Source: Cannabis sativa (Eukaryota; Streptophyta; Magnoliopsida; Rosales; Cannabaceae). Taken from it: a stretch of DNA of 64,000 bases. Made by a program: the position numbers and the translations under genes. Of the stretch, positions 1 to 10,543 are shown piece by piece. Position 1 is the stretch's first letter. The number at the start of each line of letters is the position of its first letter. The stretch spans positions 69,181,595-69,245,594 of the forward strand of contig NC_083601.1 of assembly GCF_029168945.1 (NCBI RefSeq). The letters are read 5' to 3'. The notes below the pieces were generated by a model. That model searched no databases and had not been told where the DNA came from. It saw nothing but the letters and a program-made list of their open reading frames with translations.

Positions 1-125
1 AAAGCTCTAGCTCACTACAAGGGTTATTGTTACTATGTTCCTAGCGAGATGTCCCAGGATGATATGCTTTGTAGCGTATTTAATCCACGTATGAATTGAT
101 CTAGTAAAAGTAGACTAATCACAGC
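1..125. other. Unassigned left flank
   Basis: This 125-base stretch precedes the first LTR. I see no coding frame, RNA gene or recognisable repeat. The last five bases, ACAGC at 121-125, would be the target duplication of element G1, but G1's other end is missing so this cannot be confirmed. It may be older transposon or true host sequence. Confidence 0.5.
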
Positions 126-574
126 TGTAACACCCTAAATAATTAGGCATGCTACCCACGATACTTATAAAACCCTAGTCCCCTAAACGGGATTACTAAT
201 GAAATTAGCACAGAAACTAAACTTTAATCATAAACAGAATGAAAATAAACCTTGTAATAATTTAAACCTTACAATCTAAAAGTTACAGAAGTTGGGATCC
301 CAAAAACATTTACAAAATATTATTACAAGTCCTTTTCTTTCAGCCGACCTAAGCGGCAAAATAGAGTTTCAAAAACACATCACTGGTAGACCCCTACCCG
401 CTTGGTCTGATGTGGCCCGGACATGTACATTCTTCATCCAGCTCCTGCACTCATGGCTGATCAGCAATAGCCTTACCCTTTCCTGCATTGTAGAGCACCC
501 GTGAGCCAAGCCCAGCAAGACAGTATAAATCATATCAATAATATGCTCATCATGCTATTATATAGTAATGCCAT

Positions 575-710
575 ACACATATGTCTATATAACACAGACC
601 TGCATGTTGCACTCACATGTCTATTTATGTCTATGTGGCGTAGACCTACGTGTTGCTCTAGCAAGTCTATTTATGTCTACGTGGCGTAGACCTACGTGTT
701 GCTCTCCCAC
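575..710. repeat. 46-base tandem repeat inside G1 LTR
   Basis: Two near-identical 46-base units start at about 619 and 665, each containing GTGGCGTAGACCTACG, preceded by a more diverged third unit from about 575. The CGTAG..CTACG arms inside each unit can pair. It lies in the LTR and is probably a replication-slippage minisatellite. Confidence 0.75.
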
Positions 711-1976
711 GTCGAAATACAATAAGGCCTTCGAATTGTTCATCTCAGTTATGGTTAATGAGTCCAACCTGATTATGCCTTGAGCGCATAATCCTTAAAT
801 CTCATTACATTTAACATGGCATGGCATTTACACACATATATCACTAGGGTAATAACCCTAGGCTATTAAACCGCTCATGTTAGGGTAATAACCCCAATCC
901 CAGTTACTACATAATCACACATATCATTTTCAATATAAGCGCCACTGTGCGTACTCTACGTGCTAACTATTGTCTTACATGTTGTCCCGTAATAGTAGAT
1001 ATTCCAAATCCCTCGGTGCTCCTGACCAGGTGCCGGTAATCCTAGTCACAAAATTCGGGATTTTCACACATAGGGTTAACCCTTCATTTCGCACCCATAA
1101 AATATATTCATTGCATTTCAAATTTATATAATCACATAGAGCTCAAAATGATCTTTCTAACAATATAAAGAACTCCCAAATCGGAGTTCGGAATCAAAAG
1201 TTATGCATTCTCAAAGTTGGAACTCCAAATTGCCCAGAAACTCGAGGGTGGGTCGCGGCATGCCCAAGCCATGCTGCGGCACCTGGGACGAACTCCCAGG
1301 TTCCAACAACAGGGGCGAGCCACGGCATGCTCAGACCATGTCACGACACGTGAGTTGAAAACCCAAAAATACGCCATGATCAACATGAATTCAACAACCA
1401 AAATTCAAGAATTTCACCACAAATCACAATCAAACTTTAAAATTGTCAAGATAAGGTTGCGAACAAAAGATAGGGAACTAAAATACCAACTTTTATGCAT
1501 TGAAATCCAACAATAACCCTTTATTTCAGATTGCACATAAAAGCATGAAATTAAGCTCAACTTAGCAACTTCAAGCTCTTGAAAAAGAGCTTCAAACCCA
1601 ATTATCTTAAATAATTTCTAGCAACAAAACACCATAGAAACACATGGATTAGAGCTAGAGAACACCCCCAAAACTCCACCTAAAGCTCAACAACATAACT
1701 CACAACCAAATCATGCATAAACTCACATAGAACAATTCAAAATTCAAACACATGCAAATCAAAGTATCACAACCCCTTTTCCATGCTCAACCAACAACAA
1801 AACTCAGCAACAAAAGTGGAATTAAAGCTTTAAAGAAACTACCTCAATTCCTTGCAAGGCTAAGCACAATTAAATCCAAGTCTTAAGCTCCAAAACAAAC
1901 CAACTCCAAGCAATTCACACCAATTTAAGCTTGAAATTTCAAGAAAGGGTTAGAGAGGGAGAGAGGGTCGGGTTTT

Positions 1977-1999
1977 AGAGAGAGAGAGAGAGAGAGAGA
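1977..1999. repeat. (GA)n microsatellite
   Basis: An AG dinucleotide run of about 23 bases, following the purine-rich AGAGAGGGAGAGAGGG just upstream. On the element's sense strand it is a CT-rich tract, typical of plant LTR leader or promoter regions. Confidence 0.9.
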
Positions 2000-2530
2000 A
2001 TCCAAAATTTCTAATTTCATTTCATAAAATTCAATTTTCAATTCAAGTAAATCAATAAAGGTGAAAAGACCATTTCGCCCCTAGGGCCAATTCTCACATA
2101 TTCATTCATAGAAGGGTAATTTAGTAATTTTCATGCTCATTTATATTCAAATAAAATTCATATTTCTCATTATCAAATAAAATGCCAAATAATTCAATTC
2201 AATCTGCATTTCGGGCACGAACCCGGTTCAGCCCGAAATACCTGGTTGTGACCATACTGCGCCAACTTGTCAAAATACACCTGAAAAGACAACACAGGCA
2301 TACTATATAATAATATAGTTCTATTAAGCACGTAATTAAATTAATTTCATTATTTTACCCTTCTCGGGTAAAAATTACTAAAATGCCCCTAGCTCACCAA
2401 CGGGATCTCAACATTAAATTAATCAAATAAATTCTCATATATTGAACTATATAACAATATAATTCCTCAATTATTCATAATTATCTAATTAGGGTTTTGC
2501 TAATCCATTTCATAAATCTAGGGTATTACA

Positions 2531-2547
2531 ATTACCCCCTCCTTATA
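2531..2547 (-). other. Polypurine tract of G1
   Basis: On the minus strand the sequence immediately before the LTR start reads ATAAGGAGGGGGTAAT. A purine block here is the plus-strand DNA primer of LTR retrotransposons. It sits between the stop of the integrase frame (2566) and the LTR start (2530). Confidence 0.75.
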
Positions 2548-2565
2548 GATATTTCGTCGCAAAAT

Positions 2566-3285
2566 TTACCTGAACAACTCTGAATATTTCTGCTGCATAT
2601 TCGTCTCGAGCTCCCAGGTTGGTTCTTCCACTTCACTGTTTCTCCACAATACTTTCACCAGTGCAACTATCTTGCTTCTCAAGACTTTTTCTCTTCTATC
2701 AAGTATCTGTACCGGTTGTTCTTCATATGACAAGTCTGGCTGAAGTTCCAATGCTTCATAACTCAGAATATGGGATGAGTCTAAGACATACTTCCGAAGC
2801 ATTGAAACATGGAACACATCATGCACAGCTGCCGGCGCTGGGGGCATAGCCAACCTGTATGCTACTTGCCCTATCCTCTCAAGGATTTCAAAAGGTCCAA
2901 TGAACCTCAGGCTAAGCTTTCCTTTCTTACCAAATCGTTTAATGCCTTTCATCGGAGATATTTGGAGAAACACCATGTCCCCGACTTGAAAATCAATATC
3001 TCGACGCTTTGGATCAACATAACCTTTTTGCCTACTCTGAGCTGCGAGCATTCGCGCTCTAATCTTGTCAACTGCCTCACTTGTTCTCTGAACAGCCTCG
3101 AGACCCAAGAACATTCTTTCACCCACTTCATCCAAGTGAATTGGTGATCTGCATTTCCTTCCATGTAAAAGCTCGTAAGGGGCCATCCCGATTGTTGCAT
3201 GATAGCTGTTGTTATAAAAGAACTCGATCAGGGGTAGGTACTTTACCCATGATCCTTCAAAGTCAAGCACACATGCCCGAAGCAT
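2566..3285 (-). pseudogene. G1 integrase C-terminus with chromodomain
   Basis: A 239-residue frame covers the end of a Tekay-type Pol. The N-terminal part matches the end of the integrase core (YLPLIEFFYNNSYHATIGMAPYELLHGR split by family variation). Next comes the C-terminal DNA-binding region with the GPFEIL and HDVFHVSMLRKY motifs. Last, from about residue 200, is a chromodomain-like tail with ALVKVLWRNSEVEEPTWE and an ending around ELFR. Chromodomains of this group bind marked histone H3 and steer insertion into heterochromatin. The frame ends naturally just before the polypurine tract. It is separated from the upstream integrase core by stop codons at 3286-3483, so the gene is dead. Confidence 0.88.
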
Positions 3286-3483
3286 GTCCTCTAAAATCTG
3301 AATAATCCTCTCGGATTACCCATCCTTCTTAGGATGAGAAGTTGTGATGAATTTTAACTGAGTACCCATAGCTCAATGTAGACTCTCCTAGAATCTTGAT
3401 GTAGACTTCAAATCTCTATCTGAAATGATGGACTTTGGGACCTCATGAAGACGAACAATTTCTCTGACATATAACTCAGCATA
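3286..3483 (-). pseudogene. G1 integrase core, broken segment
   Basis: This links the two readable integrase frames. Translated in pieces on the minus strand it still resembles the part of the core between the second Asp and the Glu region, but stops interrupt it (for example TAG read at about 3483 and others near 3310-3370). It is decayed, not a separate gene. Confidence 0.6.
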
Positions 3484-3927
3484 CTAGTCAATGGAGAAAT
3501 TCGTCCGAATAGGTAAGAAGTGCGATGACTTTGTAAACCTGTCCACTATGACCCACACAAAGTAAAACTGTCCCGTGGTTCTAGGCAAACCTGGCACGAA
3601 GTCCATAGCAATGTCTTCCCATTTCCACTCTAGTATATTCAGTGGTTGTAGCAACCCTACAGGCTGCTGATGTTCAGCCTTAACTTGCTGACACGTAAGA
3701 CACTTTGCAACATATTTAGCAATGTCATTCTTCATGCATGGCCACCAGAACATGGCTTTCAGGTCTTGATACATCTTCGTTGACCCTGGAAGAATTGAGT
3801 AAGGAGTCGTATGAGACTCATTCATGATCTCTCTTTCGATATTCTCATCCAAAGGCACACCAACACGATTTCCAAATCGCAACATTCCTGTTTCATCCAC
3901 TGTGAAATCACTAGCCTTCCCAGCCAA
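3484..3927 (-). pseudogene. G1 integrase zinc-binding region and start of core
   Basis: A 147-residue frame. It shows the integrase HHCC-type region: a His in NESHTTPYSILPGSTKMYQDL and the Cys pair in KCLTCQQVKAEHQ. The start of the DDE core follows, with WEDIAMDFVPGLPRTTG carrying the first catalytic Asp, then VIVDRFTKSSHFLP. This is the normal order before the C-terminal fragment at 2566-3285. Gypsy integrases join the DNA copy to host DNA in the nucleus. The frame stops at 3484, so only part of the core is present. Confidence 0.87.
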
Positions 3928-4388
3928 AACCTTAGCTCAGGTTTTTACTAATTCTGGATCATTCATTTGTACTTCTTTGATTTGCCCTAAAAGAGTTGAT
4001 AGCAGGGTAATATTAGCCATTTGCCCCACAACCAACTAAATCTTAGCTCGGGTCATCTCATTTGCTAGCTGTTGGGAGATTTATTTCACAGTGCTCAACA
4101 GACTCTGACCCTTTCTGCTGAAGGCATCAGCAACCACGTTGACCTTACAAGGGTGATAAAGGATCTCACAATCATAATCTTTTACCAACTCTAGCCAACG
4201 TCTCTGTCTCATATTCAAGTTGTTCTGGGTAAAGAAGTATTTCAGACTCTTGTGATCAGTGTATATCTCACATTTCTCGCCATATAGGTAATGCCGCCAA
4301 ATCTTTAGCGCAAATACAACTGCTGCGAGTTCTAGATCGTGAGTGGGGTACCTCTGTTCGTACTCCTTTAACTGCCGAGAAGCATAGG
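3928..4388 (-). pseudogene. G1 RNase H, C-terminal part
   Basis: Minus-strand translation in pieces gives [19 protein letters not shown], then [20 protein letters not shown] and [12 protein letters not shown], the second half of a gypsy RNase H and the tether to integrase. Several in-frame stops occur between about 3930 and 4090. The reading breaks exactly at 4388, where copia A is inserted, and resumes at 23436 on the far side. This region and 23436-23573 therefore formed one gene. Confidence 0.82.
4384..4388. repeat. Target-site duplication of copia A, left (ATAGG)
   Basis: ATAGG precedes the copia A 5' LTR here, and the identical ATAGG follows its 3' LTR at 23436-23440. A five-base duplication is what LTR element integration makes. 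The match proves that 4389-23435 is one insertion into the G1 RNase H gene. Confidence 0.92.
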
Positions 4389-6282
4389 TGTTGGGTTTTA
4401 TGCCCTAAATAAAACTCTTTACAATCTGATTAGTTATCAATATAAGAAATTTGAAGTGATTGATGTTTGCATGAATTCTACATGCTAATGGTTTAAATAT
4501 GTTTATTACATTTACACACAGAATCAGTTAAATCCAGATCATATGTTTATTCACAATTACAGTATCGTCAACACAGTGGAATGTGATTGTGATCATATGA
4601 ATCAAAAGAATTGGTCCCTGTTTCATCAGTGTTATTGGATTTACACTAATGTGATAATCAGCGATGATGTGTACTTACACTTGGAGTAAGTGTTATGTTC
4701 TTTCCAGGACATTAGTAAAGTATACTAGTATCAAATGTATGGAGTATACATTGGACTGGACCGATATTGCAACTAAGTTAAGATATTACAAACTTACCGT
4801 TATACATATCTTTCCAAGTCAATATCAGTAGTTGATCTTAAGATTAAAAGAATCTAAATCCTGATATGCTTAGGCTCAACTCAGGAGTGCTATTCATGTT
4901 CTTTGATTTATTAGTTAGGCCTACTTTTAGGTCAGGGTGATACGTATATTTTGGGAACAAGATAGTATGATTGAGTGAGAGTGCTGAACATAAATATGGA
5001 ATCTATAGCTTCTAATGGTGTATAGAAGTCAAGTGATGATTCCCTTCGAGCTTAGCAAATAGAAGTAAATGGATGAGCTCTTGTTTAAGTGACTAATTCT
5101 TAGATCACTAAACACCATTTACAGGTAGCTAAGTGTTTTAAGGGGCAAAATACATTGAGGAGTGAGAACGGTAAAATTATCCCATCTCGATGTAGATCAT
5201 CTATATAGAGGATCTTAGATCACAATAAGATTATAACAATGGTTAAATGAGATAGCATATTGATATCGTGGAACATACAATATGCTCTATATAAGTCTGA
5301 GAGTGCAATTCTAAGTTCTAAGAGTGGATTCAACGAAGAATTAATAATTAGGAATTTACTTGGTAAATTTGGTTCACTTATTGGAAGCTCAGCATATAGA
5401 TCCATGGTCCCCATGCTAGTTGAGAACATTCTGCTTGTAAGACTCATTAATTGATTCGTGATTGATCAATTATAATTCTAAAGTTAGACTATGCCTAATT
5501 TTATGAATTTTCACTAAGCAGGGGTGAAATTGTAAAGAAAAGAGTTTCTAGGTTTATTTATTTATTAATGGACTTTATATGTCTAAGTAATAATTAAATT
5601 AAATGACAATATTATTTAATAATCTATTTTAGTTATTAAATAATTAGTTTTGGCATTTAAAAGGTTAGAATTAGAAAATTGGCGTTTTTGAGAAAATAGA
5701 AATAAAATTTGATAAAACTGCAAAATCAAGTGGGGCCCACTACTACACCTTGGCCAGCCACTTATTGTGGAGTTTCAAATTGATTTTTTCATTATTTTAA
5801 TGCCAGATAATTCCTAACCTAAACCTAGTAGTTGCCTATAAATAGAAAGTGATGGCTCAGTCAAATCACATGCTTTCATTAGTTTTCTGACAGAAATTTC
5901 TCTCTTCAAAAAAACTGAGCCTTCCCTACTTTCTATACCTCGCCGAAACCCTCTCTTCTCTTTTCCTCTTCATAAATTTCGACCCTAGTGAAAGAGTAAG
6001 TGCCCACACACAGCAAGCAGTAACTCAATCATAGATTGGAAGAATGTGAAGGATCAAACTTGAAGAAGGACATTCGGGCTCAGATCTTGATTATACTCTG
6101 CTCCAGAAAGGATACAAGGGTTAGAGATCTGAGCGGAAGGAGACAATAATTTCGCTGCATCAATGTAAGGTTTTCTTAACTTTATATGTGTTTATTTTAT
6201 CATTTTAGAAAGTTCATATTTAGGGTGTTTAAACGACATACTTGTGAGTAGATCTAAGATCCTGGTAAAATAAATTCCAACA
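4389..6282 (+). repeat. 5' LTR of copia A (LTR type 1)
   Basis: A 1,894-base LTR starting TGTTGGGTTTTATGCCC and ending AAATTCCAACA. A TATA-like box lies at 5837-5845. The same LTR type recurs in copia D (33636-35440, 41822-43718). No coding frame of note; 5220-5447 and 5260-5454 are chance frames. The LTR supplies the promoter and polyadenylation signals of the element. Confidence 0.92.
5837..5845 (+). promoter_or_regulatory. TATA box in copia A 5' LTR
   Basis: TATAAATAG sits in the LTR about 450 bases before its end and is kept at the equivalent place in copies B, C, D and E. It is the likely core promoter for the element transcript. Confidence 0.7.
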
Positions 6283-6284
6283 AC

Positions 6285-6301
6285 TGGCCTCAGAGCCATG
6301 G
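6285..6301 (+). other. Primer binding site of copia A
   Basis: TGGCCTCAGAGCCATGG begins two bases after the LTR end. It resembles the plant copia site TGGTATCAGAGC, complementary to the 3' end of initiator methionine tRNA, with CC in place of TA. Reverse transcription would start here. Confidence 0.82.
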
Positions 6302-6559
6302 TAATTAATTTACTTGCATGAAATTTGAACTTTAAAATGATTGTTTGTTATTTGGATGGTTTCATGTTGTATTGAGTGTTATATGATGATTGATTGATGT
6401 TTGTGAATTTTCGTAAAAAATAATTGAAATTTTGTTTCTGGAATTATTTTTATTGGATAGTAAGGAAAACATTAAGCAAGTTACTTTTTTATAGAACTCA
6501 ATTTTGCTTTAATTTGAATTAGTTATGATTTTTTGAAGATTGGAAAAAAAGATAAGGGG

Positions 6560-6744
6560 GCTGTGCACTCACACGCGCGCGCGGATTCAGACAAATTTCT
6601 TGTCTGAACTCCTCATCCGCGCGCAGACCACGTCTGATGCCCCATTCCCCGCGCGCATACCCTGCAAGCTCCCCTGTTCCGCCGAGTTTTCTCGGCTGTC
6701 ACCTAAGAGCACGCGCGCGGACAGTATGCTTGGCATACTGTCCG
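6560..6744 (+). other. GC-rich hairpin island in copia A leader
   Basis: Perfect inverted repeats follow one another: TTCAGACAA/TTGTCTGAA (6586-6608, five-base loop), CAGAC/GTCTG (6624-6636), GCCGAG/CTCGGC around TTTT (6681-6696), and a 12-bp stem CGGACAGTATGC/GCATACTGTCCG with loop TTG (6718-6744). Copia D has a comparable island with partly different arms. Confidence 0.75.
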
Positions 6745-7885
6745 TACAGCTCCCAAAATTTTCGTTTTTCTTTGTTTTTTCATGCTTTTTCATGGAATTA
6801 ACTTCCGATTTTTTGTGTAGTTTTGTATTTATAGATTTACTATTCCTAATTCAATTCTAATTATCATAATGAATTAATTTAATATTTTTTTTAATTTTAA
6901 TTCATGATATTAGTGTAATTTGAATTTGAAATTAGTAAATATCTATCTTTTTGCTTAATTATTTATCTTATTTTTAAATTTGATTATATCTTATCTTATT
7001 TTTAAATTTAAGGTCAGATGTTAAACCTTTTTAAATTAAAAAAAAAAATTGACCTTATTTAAATTTAAAATAAGATAACTGTAATCATGTAATTTTAAAT
7101 AGATGTAAGATATGTTGCTAACTTTTAAATTTTGTTATTTTATTTATTTAAATTAAATTTAAAATCTGAAAAAGATATTTAATTTATCTTTTCTAATTTT
7201 TATTTATAAAATAATATTTAATTTTTAAAAGTAGTTAGCAAATTTTGAAATGATATTTGGGTTAGTTGAAACCTAATTTTTCAAAACTGTAAGTTTAATT
7301 TTAAATATTTTTTTTTATAATTTCGAAATTTAAATAAATATTTTTTTATTTTTCAAAAATTAAATTTTAATTTTATTTTTATTTTTCAAAAAATAAATTA
7401 ATATTATTATTTATTTTATTTTTCAAAATAAAATATTTATTTATTTATTTAATTACTTTAATTTTTGAAATTTATTTATTTAAAATTAAATAAATCCTAC
7501 TTCCAACTATCCAGCTAACCTTGTTGCAGGAGTATGTGGTTTTAGCTTGTGTGTAAGTTTTCGAAACCTATTATTACTTGATTGCAAATAGCCATGGTTA
7601 CTTTTTGCCAGATCTACTTATCTGATGGCTCTCTTGGTCAAGTTAATAATTTGTAACAGGTAAATTTTACAATCTTCTTTCATCTGTGTATGACCTAGCA
7701 ACATGATAGGATCCATCTAAGTGTGTACCTGTGTGAGCCTATGTGTTTATTTTATTATATAGATGCATATAGGTTGTTGCTAAATAAAATGTCACACCAT
7801 GATTAATTTTATTTAGGTCCATTTAGTTATTGGACCTATTCAATTAATAACAGTTATTTATTTTAAGGTTAAATTCCTCTCTTTT

Positions 7886-7977
7886 GGGCCTTGTGTGAGA
7901 GTTGGGAGCCATAGAAGTGGGTACGACATACTGAACCCAGCACCCCCTCACATGAACTACCCCAATTGTGAAGGCCC
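7886..7977 (+). other. Conserved foldable leader block, copia A copy
   Basis: The outer arms GGGCCTT (7886-7892) and AAGGCCC (7971-7977) can pair. Inside them TGTGAG faces CTCACA and TGGGT faces ACCCA. The whole ~92-base block is nearly unchanged in copies B, C and D although the surrounding AT-rich sequence has drifted. Confidence 0.75.
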
Positions 7978-10065
7978 ATTTGCCTGATTTGAATAACTGT
8001 ACTAGGTTAATTATATTAGTTTGACCTAATAAAATTGAATTAGCAACATAATTAACTTTTAAAATATATGAAAATTTATTTTTATTTTAATATTTTAAAG
8101 TTAATTTTTTTAAGAAAAACACTTTTAGTTTTAGATATTATTTCTAGACAGTCTATTTGTATTTTTCTTGTATTTAAATAAATAAAGAATTTTAACTAAC
8201 TAGATTCTTTCTGGAGCTTATTTAATTAAATATTCCTATTTAAGTTATAAATTAGTTGTATCAACTAATTTTTCTTATCTAACTTAAATTTGAATATTTT
8301 ATTTAAATTTTAAATCAAGTTGAGGAATCCTAGGCATTAGTTATTAAAGATTCTTAAGATATTTTTTTTAAGTTAATATCTTTTCGAATATTAACCTAAA
8401 ATAGAATATTTTAGATACTTTTTTAGGTTAATATATTTTCGAATATTAACTTAAAAAGAGATCTTCAAATTAAGTGGTTATAACTTAATTTTTGATATTT
8501 AATTAAATCTAAATTTGAAATTATTTAAGTTTTAGATTTTTTCTATATAACTTAAATTAGATATTTTTCAAATTTTTTGTTGAAAAGATACCTAGTCAAA
8601 TAAGATATTTTCTAGATAGTAATTTCTAGACTACTTATTGTTTCTAATATTTAATAGGAAAATTTTATACATTGTGAAATTAATTATTTAAATAATTAAT
8701 TTTGATACAATTTTATTAAGTATATTTTTCCTGGTATTAAACTAGAAATTAATAATTAAGCCTTCTCTACACTTAATTATTTATTTGTTGAATTTAATAC
8801 ATTTAATTAACTTGAAAAATTTAAATATCAAAGTTGATTTTCATCATGATACTTAATATTTATTTATTTTTCATGACACTTAATTAAATAGAAAATTATT
8901 TTAGGTTGAAATTTTATTTTTCAACTTAAATTTAAATAATTTTCAATATATATTTTTCCTATATTTTCTTAATCAATTTCGAAAATTGCATTTTATTTAT
9001 GCAATATTTTTCGAATTTATCTTGAAAAATAGATTGAGTTGTAAATTAATTATTTATTTTAATTAATTCTTGGGCCAACTTAAATCAATGATTTTTTCAT
9101 ATATTGATTAATTTAAAATAAATAAATTTAAAATATATATTATTAGAAATTGAATTAATTAGTCAAAAGAAAATCTAGATAGATGATATTTTTGCTTGAA
9201 GTATTTCTTTTCTAACTTTATTACTTTTTCGAAAAATGTATAGTTTTTATACTTTAAATTTTCGAACTCAATAAATATATTCTCAAGGAAATTTTTAAGT
9301 TGCTAATTAATCTAATTTAATTCAACTTAAATTAATTTCCTTAATATTTATATTTAAAATTATTACTAAGATGGAAATAATTAATTTTATTTCAATCACC
9401 ATCTATGTATAATTTTATAAATATTATATTAAATTCTTGTTTTTGAATTTTAATTCTAAATTTCGAATTTAATGAGAATTTATTTATTAGAATAATAAAG
9501 AAAATACACTTTAAAGAATGAGCTTTATTATTATTAAGATATTCGATCTCCATTGTGGGTTTTACACCGCGTTTGTTTTAGTGAGTAATCCTCCATAATG
9601 GAGGAACGTTCATTAGCAATTTCACACCGTTTAATCTCGAAAGATAAGTATTTTGAAAGTGTTTTATATGGTATAGATCACCCTAATGGTGGCGACCATA
9701 TTTGACTTGCAAATTGCGAAACAATGGTAGTAGCTCATAAGATAGAATAGCCTTGACTCTCGCCTAAACGGGACAACGCTGGATTCCAATCTTGATCGAA
9801 TAAAAGGTTGCTAGAATGTTTAACATTTTAGATGAGCTGACAACTCTATTTAATAGATGATAGCTTTGACTCTCGCCTAAACGGGACACTGATATCAGTT
9901 TATTGAAAAACCTTGGAAATTATTTAGAATTGAATTTTTTAAGTATTTTCTCATATCATTCCTACTTGCTATGTGCTTATAATTTCTGAATTGATTTTGT
10001 GTGTAAACCATTATTAATTTCTATTTGTTGATTTCTATTATTTTGTAGTATCCTGTATTATCAAA

Positions 10066-10459
10066 ATGAATCCCATGTTATCACTGTTGACGGAAAACAA
10101 GCTGAATGGATCTAACTTTAATAAGTGGAATGAGAACATTAATATTGCTCTCATAGGAGAAAGTGCCTTGTTTGTTTTAACTGAGCCGTGACCTAAAATG
10201 CCTGGGGACAATGCTTCCAAAGCTGTGAAAGAAAAGTATGAGTGTTGGCAGAAAGCAAATGACAAAGCTCTATACTTTATGCTTTCTAGCATGGTTGACA
10301 CCCTCAAAACTTGGTTTTCTAAAACCGAGAAGGCTGCTGAAGTTATGACGAAGTTAAATGAGCTATTCGGTAAGGCATCACTTCAGTGACGCTTTGACGC
10401 GACTAAGAAGTACATTAATGCACGGATGGAACCTCATCAAAACGTGTGTGACCATGTTC
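10066..10459 (+). pseudogene. Copia A gag, 5' fragment
   Basis: It begins MNPMLSLLTENKLNGSNF, the start of a copia Gag with the N-terminal motif that binds a Trp pair (KLNGSNFNKWNENI). The region up to NARMEPHQNVCDHV follows. Gag forms the virus-like particle that packages element RNA. Two in-frame TGA stops (about 10188 and 10387) interrupt it. At about 10459 the sequence changes abruptly to 3' LTR, so the second half, including the zinc knuckle, is gone. The intact-length relative is copia D gag (39140-40006). The start is chosen because the ATG and its context are shared with D. Confidence 0.85.
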
Positions 10460-10543
10460 CCCTACTTTCTATACCTGGCCGAAACCCTCTCTTCTCTTTT
10501 CCTCTTCATAAATTTCGACCCTAGTGAAAGAGTAAGTGCCCAA
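10460..10543 (+). repeat. Copia A 3' LTR, first surviving piece
   Basis: It matches 5926-6001 of the 5' LTR (CCTACTTTCTATACCT, then GACCCTAGTGAAAGAG). The 5' three quarters of the LTR are missing, having been deleted together with gag end and pol. Copia B interrupts it at 10544; the last five bases CCCAA pair with CCCAC at 23153-23157 as an imperfect duplication. Confidence 0.88.

Larger units (their letters stand above)
126..2530 (-). repeat. 3' LTR of Tekay-like gypsy element G1
   Basis: Read on the minus strand, this ~2.4 kb unit begins TGTAATACCC (2530) and ends GGGTGTTACA (126), the TG..CA ends of an LTR. It lies directly downstream, in the element's sense, of a purine-rich tract and of integrase/chromodomain coding sequence, which fixes it as the 3' LTR. 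It has no long coding frame; short frames inside it, such as 292-504, match nothing. It contains a 46-base tandem repeat and a GA microsatellite. Its LTR text differs from the G2/G3 LTRs, so G1 belongs to a different Tekay family. Confidence 0.85.
6302..10065 (+). other. Long AT-rich untranslated leader of copia A
   Basis: About 3.8 kb between primer site and gag ATG with no credible gene. The 106-residue frame at 6540-6860 runs through a hairpin cluster and matches no family. Four blocks stand out from the AT background: a GC-rich hairpin island at about 6560-6744; a conserved foldable block at 7886-7977; a hairpin CCTCC-ATAAT-GGAGG at 9590-9604; and two copies of a 22-base motif containing CTCGCCTAAACGGGAC at 9753-9774 and 9866-9887. 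Long leaders are typical of Angela/BARE elements and hold dimerisation and packaging signals. Confidence 0.75.

Noticed and set aside
292..783. Three short overlapping frames in the G1 LTR
   Set aside because: They are driven by the 46-base tandem repeat, lie in LTR sequence antisense to the element, and match no family.
841..900. TAGGGTAATAACCCTAGG repeats suggesting telomere-like sequence
   Set aside because: Only two imperfect copies lie inside the G1 LTR. Not a TTTAGGG array.
6285..6301. Methionine-tRNA-like sequence as a tRNA gene
   Set aside because: Only the primer-complementary 12-17 bases are present next to an LTR; there are no tRNA arms.
6540..6860. 106-residue plus-strand frame in the copia A leader
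   Set aside because: It runs through the GC-rich hairpin island, then into a hydrophobic AT-rich tail. The matching region of copia D (35691-36026) keeps hairpins but not the protein sequence.
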